DNA from: Tupaia tana
Lineage: Eukaryota; Chordata; Mammalia; Scandentia; Tupaiidae
NCBI GenBank assembly: GCA_026018925.1
Contig: JAKSZU010000005.1
Span: 87,623,386 to 87,687,385, forward strand
DNA: 64,000 nucleotides
Direction: 5' to 3'
This document shows, one piece after another, positions 56,328 through 64,000 of this stretch (position 1 is its first letter; each line of letters opens with the position of its first letter). The translations under genes and the position numbers were made by a program. The notes beneath the pieces were generated by a model. The model saw only the letters and a list, made by a program, of their open reading frames with translations, was not told the origin of the DNA and did not search any database.

Positions 56328-56867
56328 GGGAAAGAATCATTTTGGGCATCTTCAATGAATACATTTATCTATTTGTAAATGAGAACCATTTTATTGAATT
56401 CTTCTCTGTCTAAATTAATAAACATATACAACTTACTACATACACTGAGAGACATAATAAAAGACTTTAACACATAAACAGAAAGCTTGAGCAACTGATT
56501 AAACATAAAAAAAAAAAACATTGTCAGAGATCAGTCTCATCACTTAATTCATTTGAAAATTATGAATGAATTCTTAAGAAAACCTCTAGGGCAGAATCCT
56601 AAGAAAAGGATTGACCAGGTGACCCAGTAGATATTTTACCTCTAACTCTTTAGATTATATGACAAATGTATAATTAAAATTATGCACAATTACAAAATGC
56701 ACAGTATAATTTAAATTATGCATAATTACAAGTACGTGTGTATAATTAGGATTATGTATAATTACCTAATTATAAAAGTGCTCATATTTCTGAGACTTGT
56801 ATCGATGTAACTATATCAAGTATTATTTTCTGTCATGAGAAAAGGGGAATGTATTTTTAAAAAGAAT
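56328..56867. other. unassigned sequence
   Basis: Contains imperfect direct repeats of TAATTAAAATTATGCA / ATAATTACAA units at about 56671-56775. Confidence 0.45.
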
Positions 56868-57107
56868 TTAATTACTATAGAGCATATGCACTCATTGGAA
56901 AGAGACAGGGGTATGGGGAGGACAGAGAAAGCACCCCTAGAGAGGATGACCATACTGTAATCCCTTTTCCTTCTTTCTCCTCTTAGAATTTTGGCCATGT
57001 ACACACCTGTACCTGGCACGCTTTTCAAGGTGCTAGATCTGGGACTTGAACAAAAATCAGCCACATGGGATCTAGCCTCCTTAACCACCACACCACTGAC
57101 CAGACCT
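56868..57107 (-). mobile_element. SINE-A, old
   Basis: ACTATAGAGCATATGCACTC, GGAAAGAGACAGGGGTATGG, TGACCATACTGTAATCCCTT, GCCACATGGGATCTAGCCTC, head CCACCACACCACTGACCAGA. Confidence 0.8.
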
Positions 57108-57287
57108 GTGTATCTTAAATTTTTGGAAATTACTTACCATGCATTACTTTTGCTGACTCAGTAATAGGAAGTGAAAGTTTAGTTGTATATTTGGGAAGGT
57201 TCTGATTCATCTAAATGATGAGGCAATTTCTCTTTATTTTCAAGATTAAAATAAAATAGTTTCCTTAATATATCCTAATTTTTAAAA
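57108..57287. other. unassigned sequence
   Basis: Nothing recognisable. Confidence 0.4.
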
Positions 57288-57537
57288 GAAGTTTTGCCTT
57301 AGGGCACGTGTGACAGAGTCAGTGAGAGGGAAAGTGAGAAATCACCCTCCAGGGGGTATGGCCACGCTGCAATCCCTTCTCCATTCTCCTCCCAAGATCT
57401 TGGGCATATGTGCACCCACACTCGCACTCACACCCACACCCGGTGTAAATTTCAAGCCACCAGATCCAGAACTAGAACTACAGTTGGACATCTGGGAGTC
57501 CAGCAACAAAATTGCTAGGCTATATCTACTGGCTCCT
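57288..57537 (-). mobile_element. SINE-A
   Basis: TTTTGCCTTAGGGCACGTGT, CCTCCAGGGGGTATGGCCAC, CACACTCGCACTCACACCCA (expanded CA-rich part of the body), head TATATCTACTGGCTCC. B-box complement decayed to GAACTAGAAC. Confidence 0.83.
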
Positions 57538-57787
57538 ATATCCAATTTTTAATCTTAAATGGTCTCCTGAATACTTAAGTTTTATTATTTTCAAGGTACA
57601 TTAATAGAAAGTACTAAAAAAAAATGCTCAACCTACATTTTTTGTATTAAATTCATAAACAATTAGAATTATTGGGGCTTTCTTTTTTCACATCCTGTGT
57701 CTGATTTTTTTCTAATTCCATAAACGTAACTCAAGTTATTGGTGCATTTTATGGTTCAGATACTTCTGAAGTTTGAAGGGAAATGGA

Positions 57788-57974
57788 GAGGCCAGAAGGT
57801 GGCTTGGTGGTTAAGGGCACTGGACTCCTACATGGCCTACCACAGTTAGAATCCCGGACCTGGTGGCTTGCTTTCTCACTTTCTCTCTCTCTCTCTCACT
57901 CTCCCCCCCCCCAGTCAAATTGAAATAAATAAATAAAGTTAAATAAAATAATTCTTTAAATTAAAAAAAAAAAT
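57788..57974 (+). mobile_element. SINE-B, full length
   Basis: GAGGCCAGAAGGTGGCTTGG head, CTCCTACATGGCCTACCAC, GGTGGCTTGCTTTCTCACTT, (CT)n and C-run, CAAATTGAAATAAATAAATA, then ATAATTCTTTAAATT: polyadenylation signals followed by a pol III terminator. TSD GAA(G/A)GGAAATGGA at 57775-57787 and 57975-57987. Confidence 0.9.
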
Positions 57975-57987
57975 GAAAGGAAATGGA

Positions 57988-58289
57988 AAGTGTCTACTAA
58001 GAACTTCAGTCTTCAGATCTTGGACAAAATGAATGAATTATTTGTACCTTGCTATTCATCCTTACAATTAACATTATATCTTATTCTCATATAACTTTAA
58101 AGTTCAGATTATGGTTATCTAACTTTAGACAATAAAAGCATGGGAAAAAAAAAGTCAGTCCAGTCTTAGAAATCCCAGTACAGTCTATAGAAATGTTTTT
58201 GTTCCTCAAAAATATGTTTCCATATGCAAAAAGTATCTAATTAAATATGTTGATAGCTGAACAGTCTTTAATACACACACATGAAATCG
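57988..58289. other. unassigned sequence
   Basis: Nothing recognisable. Confidence 0.4.
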
Positions 58290-58442
58290 TTCAAATGTTG
58301 ATATAGACTTGAATACCTAAATAAATTATTTATAAAATAGAGCATTATTCAGCATTGAGAATGGAGCAATTATAAGTACTGAATGGAATAATTACAAAAC
58401 AAATTTTGGATAGAAGAAGCCAGAAATAAAAGAATATGAGAG
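58290..58442 (+). mobile_element. L1 ORF2 3' end fragment
   Basis: AATAGAGCATTATTCAGCAT, TGAATGGAATAATTACAAAA and ATAGAAGAAGCCAGAAATAA follow the L1 'ACTATTCAGC...AAGAAGCCAGA' order. Diverged, about 150 bp. Confidence 0.5.
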
Positions 58443-58443
58443 A

Positions 58444-58558
58444 ACTTCAAAAAGTTTGTGGAAAATAGAATTAAAGCAAGGTTATTTTTGTGTAAAAAAA
58501 TATTAAAATCCATGTAATTTTTTCCCGTAATGCATACTTTCCATGAAGTTTTTAAAGA
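58444..58558. mobile_element. mariner-like MITE
   Basis: Imperfect terminal inverted repeats: ACTTCAAAAAGTTTGTGGAA at the left; the right end reads on the minus strand as CTTTAAAAACTTCATGGAAA. About 115 bp, no coding region; similar to short mariner-derived elements of mammals. Confidence 0.5.
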
Positions 58559-58647
58559 ATTTGATGTGTGAGATTATGGCTCCCTTTTTGCTAAGTTCAA
58601 ATATGTAAAACATATATAGGAATAGTCAGGATGTTGATTATTAGACT

Positions 58648-58714
58648 ATTTTTTTTTTCTTTTAACAGGGTCTTGCTGCCTCCTGGTTCTCCTGCTGCAG
58701 CCACTATGCCCAGC
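58648..58714 (-). mobile_element. possible 7SL-derived monomer, internally deleted
   Basis: Minus strand reads GCTGGGCATAGTGGCTGCAG, GAGAACCAGGAGGCAG, CAAGACCCTGTTAAAAGAAA and a poly-A. It keeps the 5' start and 3' end of a 7SL-type monomer but lacks about 60 nt between. Confidence 0.5.
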
Positions 58715-59009
58715 ATTTAGATTAGAACAAGAGTTGAACCTTGACTTCCCATAATGACCCAGTCTACAGAGTCTTAGCAACACATGTAACCTAATATGAT
58801 TGGACTAATAGCACTTTTTTTTTTCTTTTTTAATATCAGGAGTGATTTCACAGGTGGGTACACTTCCTGTTAATTCTCTAATCAATACATTTATAATATA
58901 GAAGCTCTTTAGCTTGTGGATTATACTTCAATAAAAAGTTACAAATGCAATTTATAAAGCACCCCTCAAAGTAAAAATCAAGAGTCAAAGTTATATGCCA
59001 AATGATTAT
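58715..59009. other. unassigned sequence
   Basis: Nothing recognisable. Confidence 0.4.
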
Positions 59010-59025
59010 CCAGTAATATTTTTAA

Positions 59026-59322
59026 GAGAAATTTTTTCTATAAGTAATGTGCACTCTTGGAGAGAGAGAGAAAGAGAAACGTAAGTGAGAAATCACCTCC
59101 CAGTCCAGGCCATTGTGGGTTAGTCATGCCATTCTCCATTCTCCATTCTCCATTCTCCTTTCTCCTGTCTCCTTTCTCCTTTCTCCTCTATTCTCCTTTC
59201 AGGATTTTGGGCATGCATGTGCACATGCACCACATGAGTTTTAAGCCATCAAGTCCAAGACTTGAATAGTGTTGAAAAGTGGGAGTCCACTGACATAACT
59301 ATTACACCATCTGCTGGTCCAA
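59026..59322 (-). mobile_element. SINE-A with internal minisatellite
   Basis: Tail TTTTTTCTATAAGTAATGTG, body with a 7-bp repeat array (59129-59201), GGATTTTGGGCATGCATGTG, head TTACACCATCTGCTGGTCC. Perfect 16-bp TSD CCAGTAATATTTTTAA at 59010-59025 and 59323-59338. Confidence 0.92.
59129..59201. repeat. 7-bp minisatellite CATTCTC / CTTTCTC
   Basis: About ten 7-bp units: four perfect CATTCTC repeats then variants (CTTTCTC, CTGTCTC, CTCTATTCTC). It grew from the CTCCATTCTCCTCTC motif of the SINE body. Confidence 0.9.
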
Positions 59323-59338
59323 CCAGTAATATTTTTAA

Positions 59339-59543
59339 ATCATTTTTATTTTATATCTTAGAGGAAAATACAAAATTTGCATAATAATTTATTGGTTTAA
59401 AAAGTATTGAAATTCATGTACTTTATTACTATGGCTACATAATGCTCTAAAATAGTATTGTGTTTAAACATTTAAATGTAATTTTTACTACCAGTGTATA
59501 ATGTAAAGTATAATTTATAAAAAAAACTAATTTAGAAGTTTCT
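59339..59543. other. unassigned sequence
   Basis: Nothing recognisable. Confidence 0.4.
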
Positions 59544-59775
59544 GGAGCTGGCCTTGTAGCCTGGTGGTTAATAAAGGCAGATCTCATGTGGCTGACCATG
59601 CAATTCGGATGCAGGCCCAAGTGGCTTTAAAAACATGTTGGTCATGTGTGCCAGAATCATGTCAAGATGGAGAAAAGGAGAAGGGATTTCAGCATCACCA
59701 GGCCCAATTGTGGGCTACTTAATCTCTATCTTTCTGTCTAGGTAAACACACAGAACCTCTGGCCAATTTTTTTTT
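59544..59775 (+). mobile_element. SINE-A, old
   Basis: GGAGCTGGCCTTGTAGCCTG head, CATGTGGCTGACCATGCAAT, GAGAAAAGGAGAAGGGATTT, and 3' end CACAGAACCTCTGGCCAATT. Confidence 0.78.
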
Positions 59776-59931
59776 AAGTAATTTTTTAGAAGGAAAAATA
59801 AATAATCGTGATTCAATAGTCAACTTGTATTTTTACGAAAGATTTAGAAATGCTCTGTCTTTTTAAGCTACTGTTGTTTTATCTATTTTGCTGTAGCACC
59901 AGGATTTATTCTAGATTTAATACAGAGGAGT
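59776..59931. other. unassigned sequence
   Basis: Nothing recognisable. Confidence 0.4.
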
Positions 59932-59946
59932 GATTAATAGTGTTTA

Positions 59947-60204
59947 TTTTTTTATTTATTATTTTACTTGTTTTGGAGAGGATTTTGCTATAGGGCTCGT
60001 GTGCTCCCCAGAAAGACAGTGAAAGACAGAGAGACAGTAAGCTAGAAAACACCCCCCAGGGGAATGGCCATGCCGCAATCCCAGGATCTTGGGTAAGCAT
60101 GCACATGCACCCGGTGTGAGTTTAATCCACCGAGTCTGGGACTCGGACTGTGGTCAGCTACGTGGGAGTCCAGCAACATAGCAATTATGCCAACTGCTGG
60201 TCCC
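59947..60204 (-). mobile_element. SINE-A
   Basis: TTTGGAGAGGATTTTGCTAT tail, CCCCCCAGGGGAATGGCCAT. A piece of the body between GCAATCCC and AGGATCTTGG is deleted (no CTTCTCCTCC). Head TTATGCCAACTGCTGGTCCC. TSD GATTAA(T/A)AGTGTTTA at 59932-59946 and 60205-60219. Confidence 0.9.
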
Positions 60205-60307
60205 GATTAAAAGTGTTTAAAGTAAATACTTCTTGGATAATGGATTTTGGAGGGAGTGCTTTATTTCCAGAAATACAATTCTTCCTTTCTTTTTTAGTTC
60301 ATATTTG

Positions 60308-60562
60308 TTTTTTTTTCCATAGGGCACATGGTGCATTCACTGGAAAGAGATAGGGAGACAGAGACAGGAAAGGTGAGAAATCACCCCCCCCCCCCGGGGG
60401 GATGACCTTAATAAAATCTCTTGTCCTCCACTCTCCTCTCATGATTTTTGAGCATGTACACACAAATGCCCAACATGATTTTCAAGCCGCCATATACAGG
60501 ACTCAAACTAAGGTCCCCCGTGTGGGAGTCTAGCACCTTAAGCACCACTCATCTGCTGGCCT
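60308..60562 (-). mobile_element. SINE-A, old, C-run expanded
   Basis: TTCCATAGGGCACATGGTGC, C14 followed by GGGGGGATGA at the hairpin site (near 60385), CTTGTCCTCCACTCTCCTCT, GTGTGGGAGTCTAGCACCTT, head CTCATCTGCTGGCC. Confidence 0.82.
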
Positions 60563-61053
60563 TTTTGCCTTATTTTAATGCCACTGCACAAATCAGGGAG
60601 AACAGAAGGAGGAAAATAAATCTGAAACCCAGTCTGAACAAGTCCTGCGCTCTCAGCATTGTGTCTGTTAGAACAAAGGTAGCCTAAAGCTCAATTTTGC
60701 CATCTTCCGTCTGTTTCCTTTGATCAGGCAGAGAAATATTTAATACCTAGCCTTGTTTCATAATTCTGCTTGTTTGTTTGGTTTGGTAAACTCTTTTGAC
60801 CACTTTCTTTCTGTAGTTAGGTTATGATTTCACTTTCCTCTACAACCCACCATTATAGTCACTCTGAAGTGATTATCTGGTAGTTTGCAGCCTCTCCTAT
60901 TGGAATCTTGTCATCTCATGGCCAGGGCTAAAATTTCATCTGGATTTGTGCATACTTGCCTCTTTCCTATTTTGAAGCACTCAAATGCCAACATGTCTAT
61001 ACTTGTTCCAAATCTCACTGTTTTTACTATTTACTTTCTTTGTGATCTTTGTT
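60563..61053. other. unassigned sequence
   Basis: Nothing recognisable. Confidence 0.4.
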
Positions 61054-61325
61054 CTTTTTTTTTTTTTTTTAAGGAGAGATCATTTTACTGTAGGATCTGT
61101 GTACTCATTAGAGAGACAGAGAGAGACAGAGAAACATAAAGTGAGAAATCACTCCCCAGCAGTCATGGCCGCACCACTGCAATCCCATCTCCTCTATCCT
61201 CCTCTTGGGTTTTTGGGCACATGCATGTGCCGGGTGTGAGTTTCAAACTGCCAGGTCTGGGACTTGAACTGTCATTGACCATGTGGGATTCCAGTAACTT
61301 CACCATCACATTGCCTGCTGGTCTC
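61054..61325 (-). mobile_element. SINE-A, old
   Basis: T-run, TTTTACTGTAGGATCTGTGT, GAGAGACAGAGAGAGACAGA, GCAATCCCATCTCCTCTATC, GGACTTGAAC (B-box complement), head CACATTGCCTGCTGGTCTCA. Confidence 0.87.
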
Positions 61326-61689
61326 AACCTTACTTCTTTTAGCTAACTCTTATTTTACCATATCTTCATCCTCTGCCTTTATTTTTTTTTTTTTGCTGGA
61401 TTCTTACCCTTTACATGCAGATATGCCTTCGAAATGCATATACAAAAATGAGCATAGACAAAATTCTAACCTTTATTGCTGTTTCATACTGTAATGACGT
61501 ACTTTCTTTCTCTTTCCTTTTCCTTCACAGCAAAGTTTCTTTAAAATGTTTACCACTTAATATTTATTAAATTTCTCAAATAAAATCTATATTATACTGT
61601 GTTCCAATGTGGATACATGCTCTAAAATCTGTAGTATACACATACTGCTAAGTCATTAGTGAGTTTCATGTTGTCATAACCCCAATTTT
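61326..61689. other. unassigned sequence
   Basis: T-run at 61382-61395; otherwise nothing recognisable. Confidence 0.4.
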
Positions 61690-61704
61690 TATTTCATCTC
61701 TTCT

Positions 61705-61956
61705 TTTTCAGTTTTTTAGAGAAATCTTTTTTTTTTCTATAGTCACATGCACTTGCCAGAGAGACAGAAAGGGAGAAATCACACCCTACAGGGAATGGCT
61801 ACACTTTAATCCCTTTTTCTCCATTCTCCTCTTGGGATCTTGGGCATGCATAAAGATATGCTTGGCATGAGTTTCAAGCCTCCAGGTCTGGGACTCAAAC
61901 CACAGTTGTCCATGTAGGTGTCCAGTGACATATCCATTACTTCATCGGCTGGTCCC
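61705..61956 (-). mobile_element. SINE-A
   Basis: TCTATAGTCACATGCACTTG, GAGAAATCACACCCTACAGG, TCCATTCTCCTCTTGGGATC, GGACTCAAACCACAG, head TTACTTCATCGGCTGGTCCC. TSD TATTTCATC(T/C)CTTCT at 61690-61704 and 61957-61971. Confidence 0.9.
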
Positions 61957-62107
61957 TATTTCATCCCTTCTGAAAGACCCATTCACATTCTATCCATTTG
62001 AGAAATTTCTTACTTCTTGACTCTAATGGCAACTGAACCAACTACGTAATTTATGGAGCCTAGGAAAAAATGAAAATATGAAGTGCCCTATTTGCAAATA
62101 ATTAATA

Positions 62108-62600
62108 TTTAAAAATACAGTCTTTCCTGCTCATACAAATTTAGAATTTTATATTATATCTCTGTGATCAATGCCACTAGAATTTTGATAGACATTGGAT
62201 TGAATTTGTAGATCACTTTGAGTGACATAGAAATTTTAACATTGTAAATTCTTCTAATTTATGAATGTGGAGTATCTTTCCATTTATTTGTGCCTTAATC
62301 TCTTTCATTAATATATTGTAGGTTTTGTTCATCATAATTTTGTTTTATAGTTTTCAGTATATAGAGCTTTCACCTTCTTGGTTTAATTATTGGTATGTAT
62401 TTCATTTTATTTTTTGATGTTTTTATAAATGGGATGATTTTCTTGATACCTTTTTTAGATGATTTACTATTGATTATGGAAATATTACTAATAGTTATAA
62501 GTTGATTTTGTATTATACAACTTTACTGAATTTGTTTACTATTCTAAAAGATTTTCTTTGGTTGAAATTTAGTATAATATTATGACACCTGCAAATAGAT
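62108..62600 (-). mobile_element. L1 ORF2 segment, inverted 5' part of a twin-primed L1
   Basis: Antisense ORF2: TTTTGATAGACATTGGATTG, TTTAACATTGTAAATTCTTC, TTTCAGTATATAGAGCTTTC, CTTGGTTTAATTATTGGTAT, ACAACTTTACTGAATTTGTT, ending ACACCTGCAAATAG. In L1 order its left end (62108-62150) is the position directly before the start of 62603. Confidence 0.8.
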
Positions 62601-62602
62601 AT

Positions 62603-63060
62603 CTCGAATAGCCAAAACAATCTTTAACATAAAGAACAAAGCTGAAGGCAATAAATTACTTTCTCAAAATCTACTACAAAGTAAGAGTAATTAAAACAGA
62701 ATCGTACTGAAGAACAGCAGCAAAATAGACAATAGAGCAGTGGAGTGGAATAGAGATCAGAAATTAATCCATACATTTATAGCCAAATAGTTTCCCAAAA
62801 GATACCTAGCACATGCAATAAGAAAATACCATCCTTTAAATAAATTTGGAGTTGAAAAAACTGGATATCTATATGCAGAAAAATAAGATTAAATATTCAA
62901 CCTATATAATACACAAAAATCAACTCAAATGGTTTACATAAATAAGATCTAAAACTATAAATTTACTAGAAGAAAGCAAAGCAGAACAATTTTGTGACAT
63001 TGATCTGGGAAAAGATATTTTGGATTTGAAAAATATCTATTGCCTAAGGACATCATAACT
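62603..63060 (+). mobile_element. L1 ORF2 segment, sense part of the twin-primed L1
   Basis: TCGAATAGCCAAAACAATCT, CATAAAGAACAAAGCTGAAG, AATAGAGATCAGAAATTAAT, GGATATCTATATGCAGAAAA and ACATTGATCTGGGAAAAGAT follow ORF2 C-terminal order. The L1 3' end is missing; Tigger sequence begins at about 63062. Confidence 0.82.
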
Positions 63061-63061
63061 A

Positions 63062-64000
63062 TAGATAACTTGTAATACAAGTTGGTCATGGCCCTTCCAA
63101 TAGGACAAGATGTGAAGATGGCAACCAGTGATACTTACTATACTTCTGTGGACCTAGGCTAATATGTTTGTTTTTGTCTGTTTTTCACAAGAGAGTTTAA
63201 AAATTAAAAACACTGACCATAGAAGAACCTTATAAAAATAATAATATAAAGAAAAAAATACTTTTGTGTATCCATGATACATTTGTGTTTTATGATATGT
63301 TATTATGAGTCAAAAAGTTATTTAAAATGTTACAGTAACTAAGATTCATTTTTTTTTGGGGGGGGAGAGGATTTTTTTTTTTTTTTTTTTTTTTTGCTAT
63401 AGGGTAGATGCGCTTGCCAGAAAGACAGAGAGAGACAGAGAGACAGAAAGCGAGAAATCACCCCCCCCAGGAGGGATGGCCACACCGCAATCCCTTATCC
63501 TCCATTCTCCTCTCAGAATCTTGGACACGCTCGCACACACGCCCAATGTGAGTTTAAGCCACCGGGTCTGGGACTCGACCGCGGTCGACTACATGGGAGT
63601 CCAGCAACATAGCCGTTACACTAACTGCTGGTTCCAAGATTTATTTATTATTGAAAGGAAAAACTTTTAAAATAAATTCAGTGTAACTTAAGTACACATG
63701 TTCATAAAGTTTATAATAGTGTACAGTATCACTCCATGCCTTCACATTCACACACACTCACTCACTCACTCACTCACTCAGAGCAACTTTCAGCCCTGTA
63801 AGCTCCATTTATGGTAATTGCCTTACACAGGCATATCATTATTCATCTTTTATATCATACTTATTGTGTTTATATACACAAATGCTTATCATTATGTTAC
63901 AGTGATGAATTGCTCAGTATAGGAACATGTTATATAAATTTGTACATTAAGTGCAACCAGCAATACCCTGTAGCCTAGGAGTGTAGTAGGTTATATTATC
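63062..64000 (+). mobile_element. Tigger-type DNA transposon 3' part, cut by window end
   Basis: AGTTGGTCATGGCCCTTCCA, TAGGACAAGATGTGAAGATG, ACCTAGGCTAATATGTTTGT, TTACAGTAACTAAGATTCAT, then after the SINE ATAAAGTTTATAATAGTGTA, CACTCACTCACTCACTCACT, CCCTGTAAGCTCCATTTATG and GTAGCCTAGGAGTGTAGTAG. Same family as 48832-49484. The (CACT)n run is part of the element. No transposase frame here. Confidence 0.78.
63357..63634 (-). mobile_element. SINE-A, young, nested in Tigger
   Basis: G-run, GAGAGGATTTT, poly-T, GCTATAGGGTAGATGCGCTT, CCCCCCCCAGGAGGGATGGC, CGACCGCGGTCGACTACATG, head TTACACTAACTGCTGGTTCC. TSD AAGATTCATT near 63341-63350 and AAGATTTATT at 63636-63645. Confidence 0.92.

Noticed and set aside
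63757-63780. (CACT)n run, considered as an independent or CRISPR-like repeat
   Set aside because: Short tetranucleotide run that belongs to the Tigger consensus; no spacers.

Overview
The window is AT-rich nuclear DNA from a placental mammal and reads as a gene desert. I find no protein-coding exon, no functional RNA gene, no CRISPR array and no operon-like layout. The mammalian assignment rests on L1 retrotransposons of several ages, an ancient MIR, an ERVL-MaLR-type LTR, Tigger (pogo-type) DNA transposons and a large tRNA-derived SINE population. I recognise no Alu dimer, rodent B2/ID, carnivore CanSINE, AfroSINE, bovine/pig or bat SINE. Four weak, diverged 7SL-like monomer remnants would fit Euarchontoglires, but I cannot name the order or species.

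The dominant feature is one SINE superfamily with about 60 copies. Its head is tRNA-like, with an A box near TTAGCGTAATGG and a B box GGTTCGAGTCC; the anticodon-loop position reads C(T/C)CACR, most like tRNA-Val(CAC). Two body types share this head. SINE-A (about 250-290 bp) adds a GC-rich body with a CCCCCC/GGGGGG hairpin, a TCTCTGTCTC tract and a 3' end CTATAGCAAAAACCTCTCC plus poly-A. SINE-B (about 160-250 bp) jumps from the head to GCTTGCTTTCTC, a CT-rich tract, and an AATAAA-containing A-rich tail ending in a TTCTT-type pol III terminator. Both types include old copies. The youngest SINE-A copies keep their CpGs and have 12-17 bp perfect target-site duplications (TSDs), so the family was recently active.

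Layout: 1-5 kb, old SINEs and a 5'-inverted antisense L1. 5.3-8.6 kb, two sense L1 3' parts, each with a nested SINE-A. 8.6-20 kb, mostly unassigned AT-rich DNA with scattered SINEs and a long (TA)n tract. 20-26.5 kb, antisense L1 pieces and an L1 3' end. 27-36.5 kb, dense SINEs. 36.5-41.2 kb, the most complex segment: a 161-bp perfect inverted repeat, an old antisense L1 holding three young same-orientation SINEs, and a younger 5'-inverted L1 nested in it. 43-47 kb, an L1 3' end, SINEs, and an LTR into which two SINEs inserted at the same target. 48.8-49.5 kb, a Tigger interrupted by an L1 scrap. 49.5-56 kb, mostly unassigned, with one MIR. 56-62 kb, dense SINEs, a mariner-like MITE and a 7SL remnant. 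62.1-64 kb, a nearly seamless 5'-inverted L1 directly followed by a Tigger with a nested SINE.

Most open reading frames are translations of these repeats: the recurring peptide with MAMSLDSHVVD and GEWRRRDCG is the SINE-A body read in one frame. The only real coding relics are broken L1 ORF2 pieces. No new biological system is visible. The most notable observations are the perfect inverted repeat, three independent twin-primed L1 inversions, the tRNA-Val-like SINE superfamily with two tail classes, and a double SINE insertion into one target.
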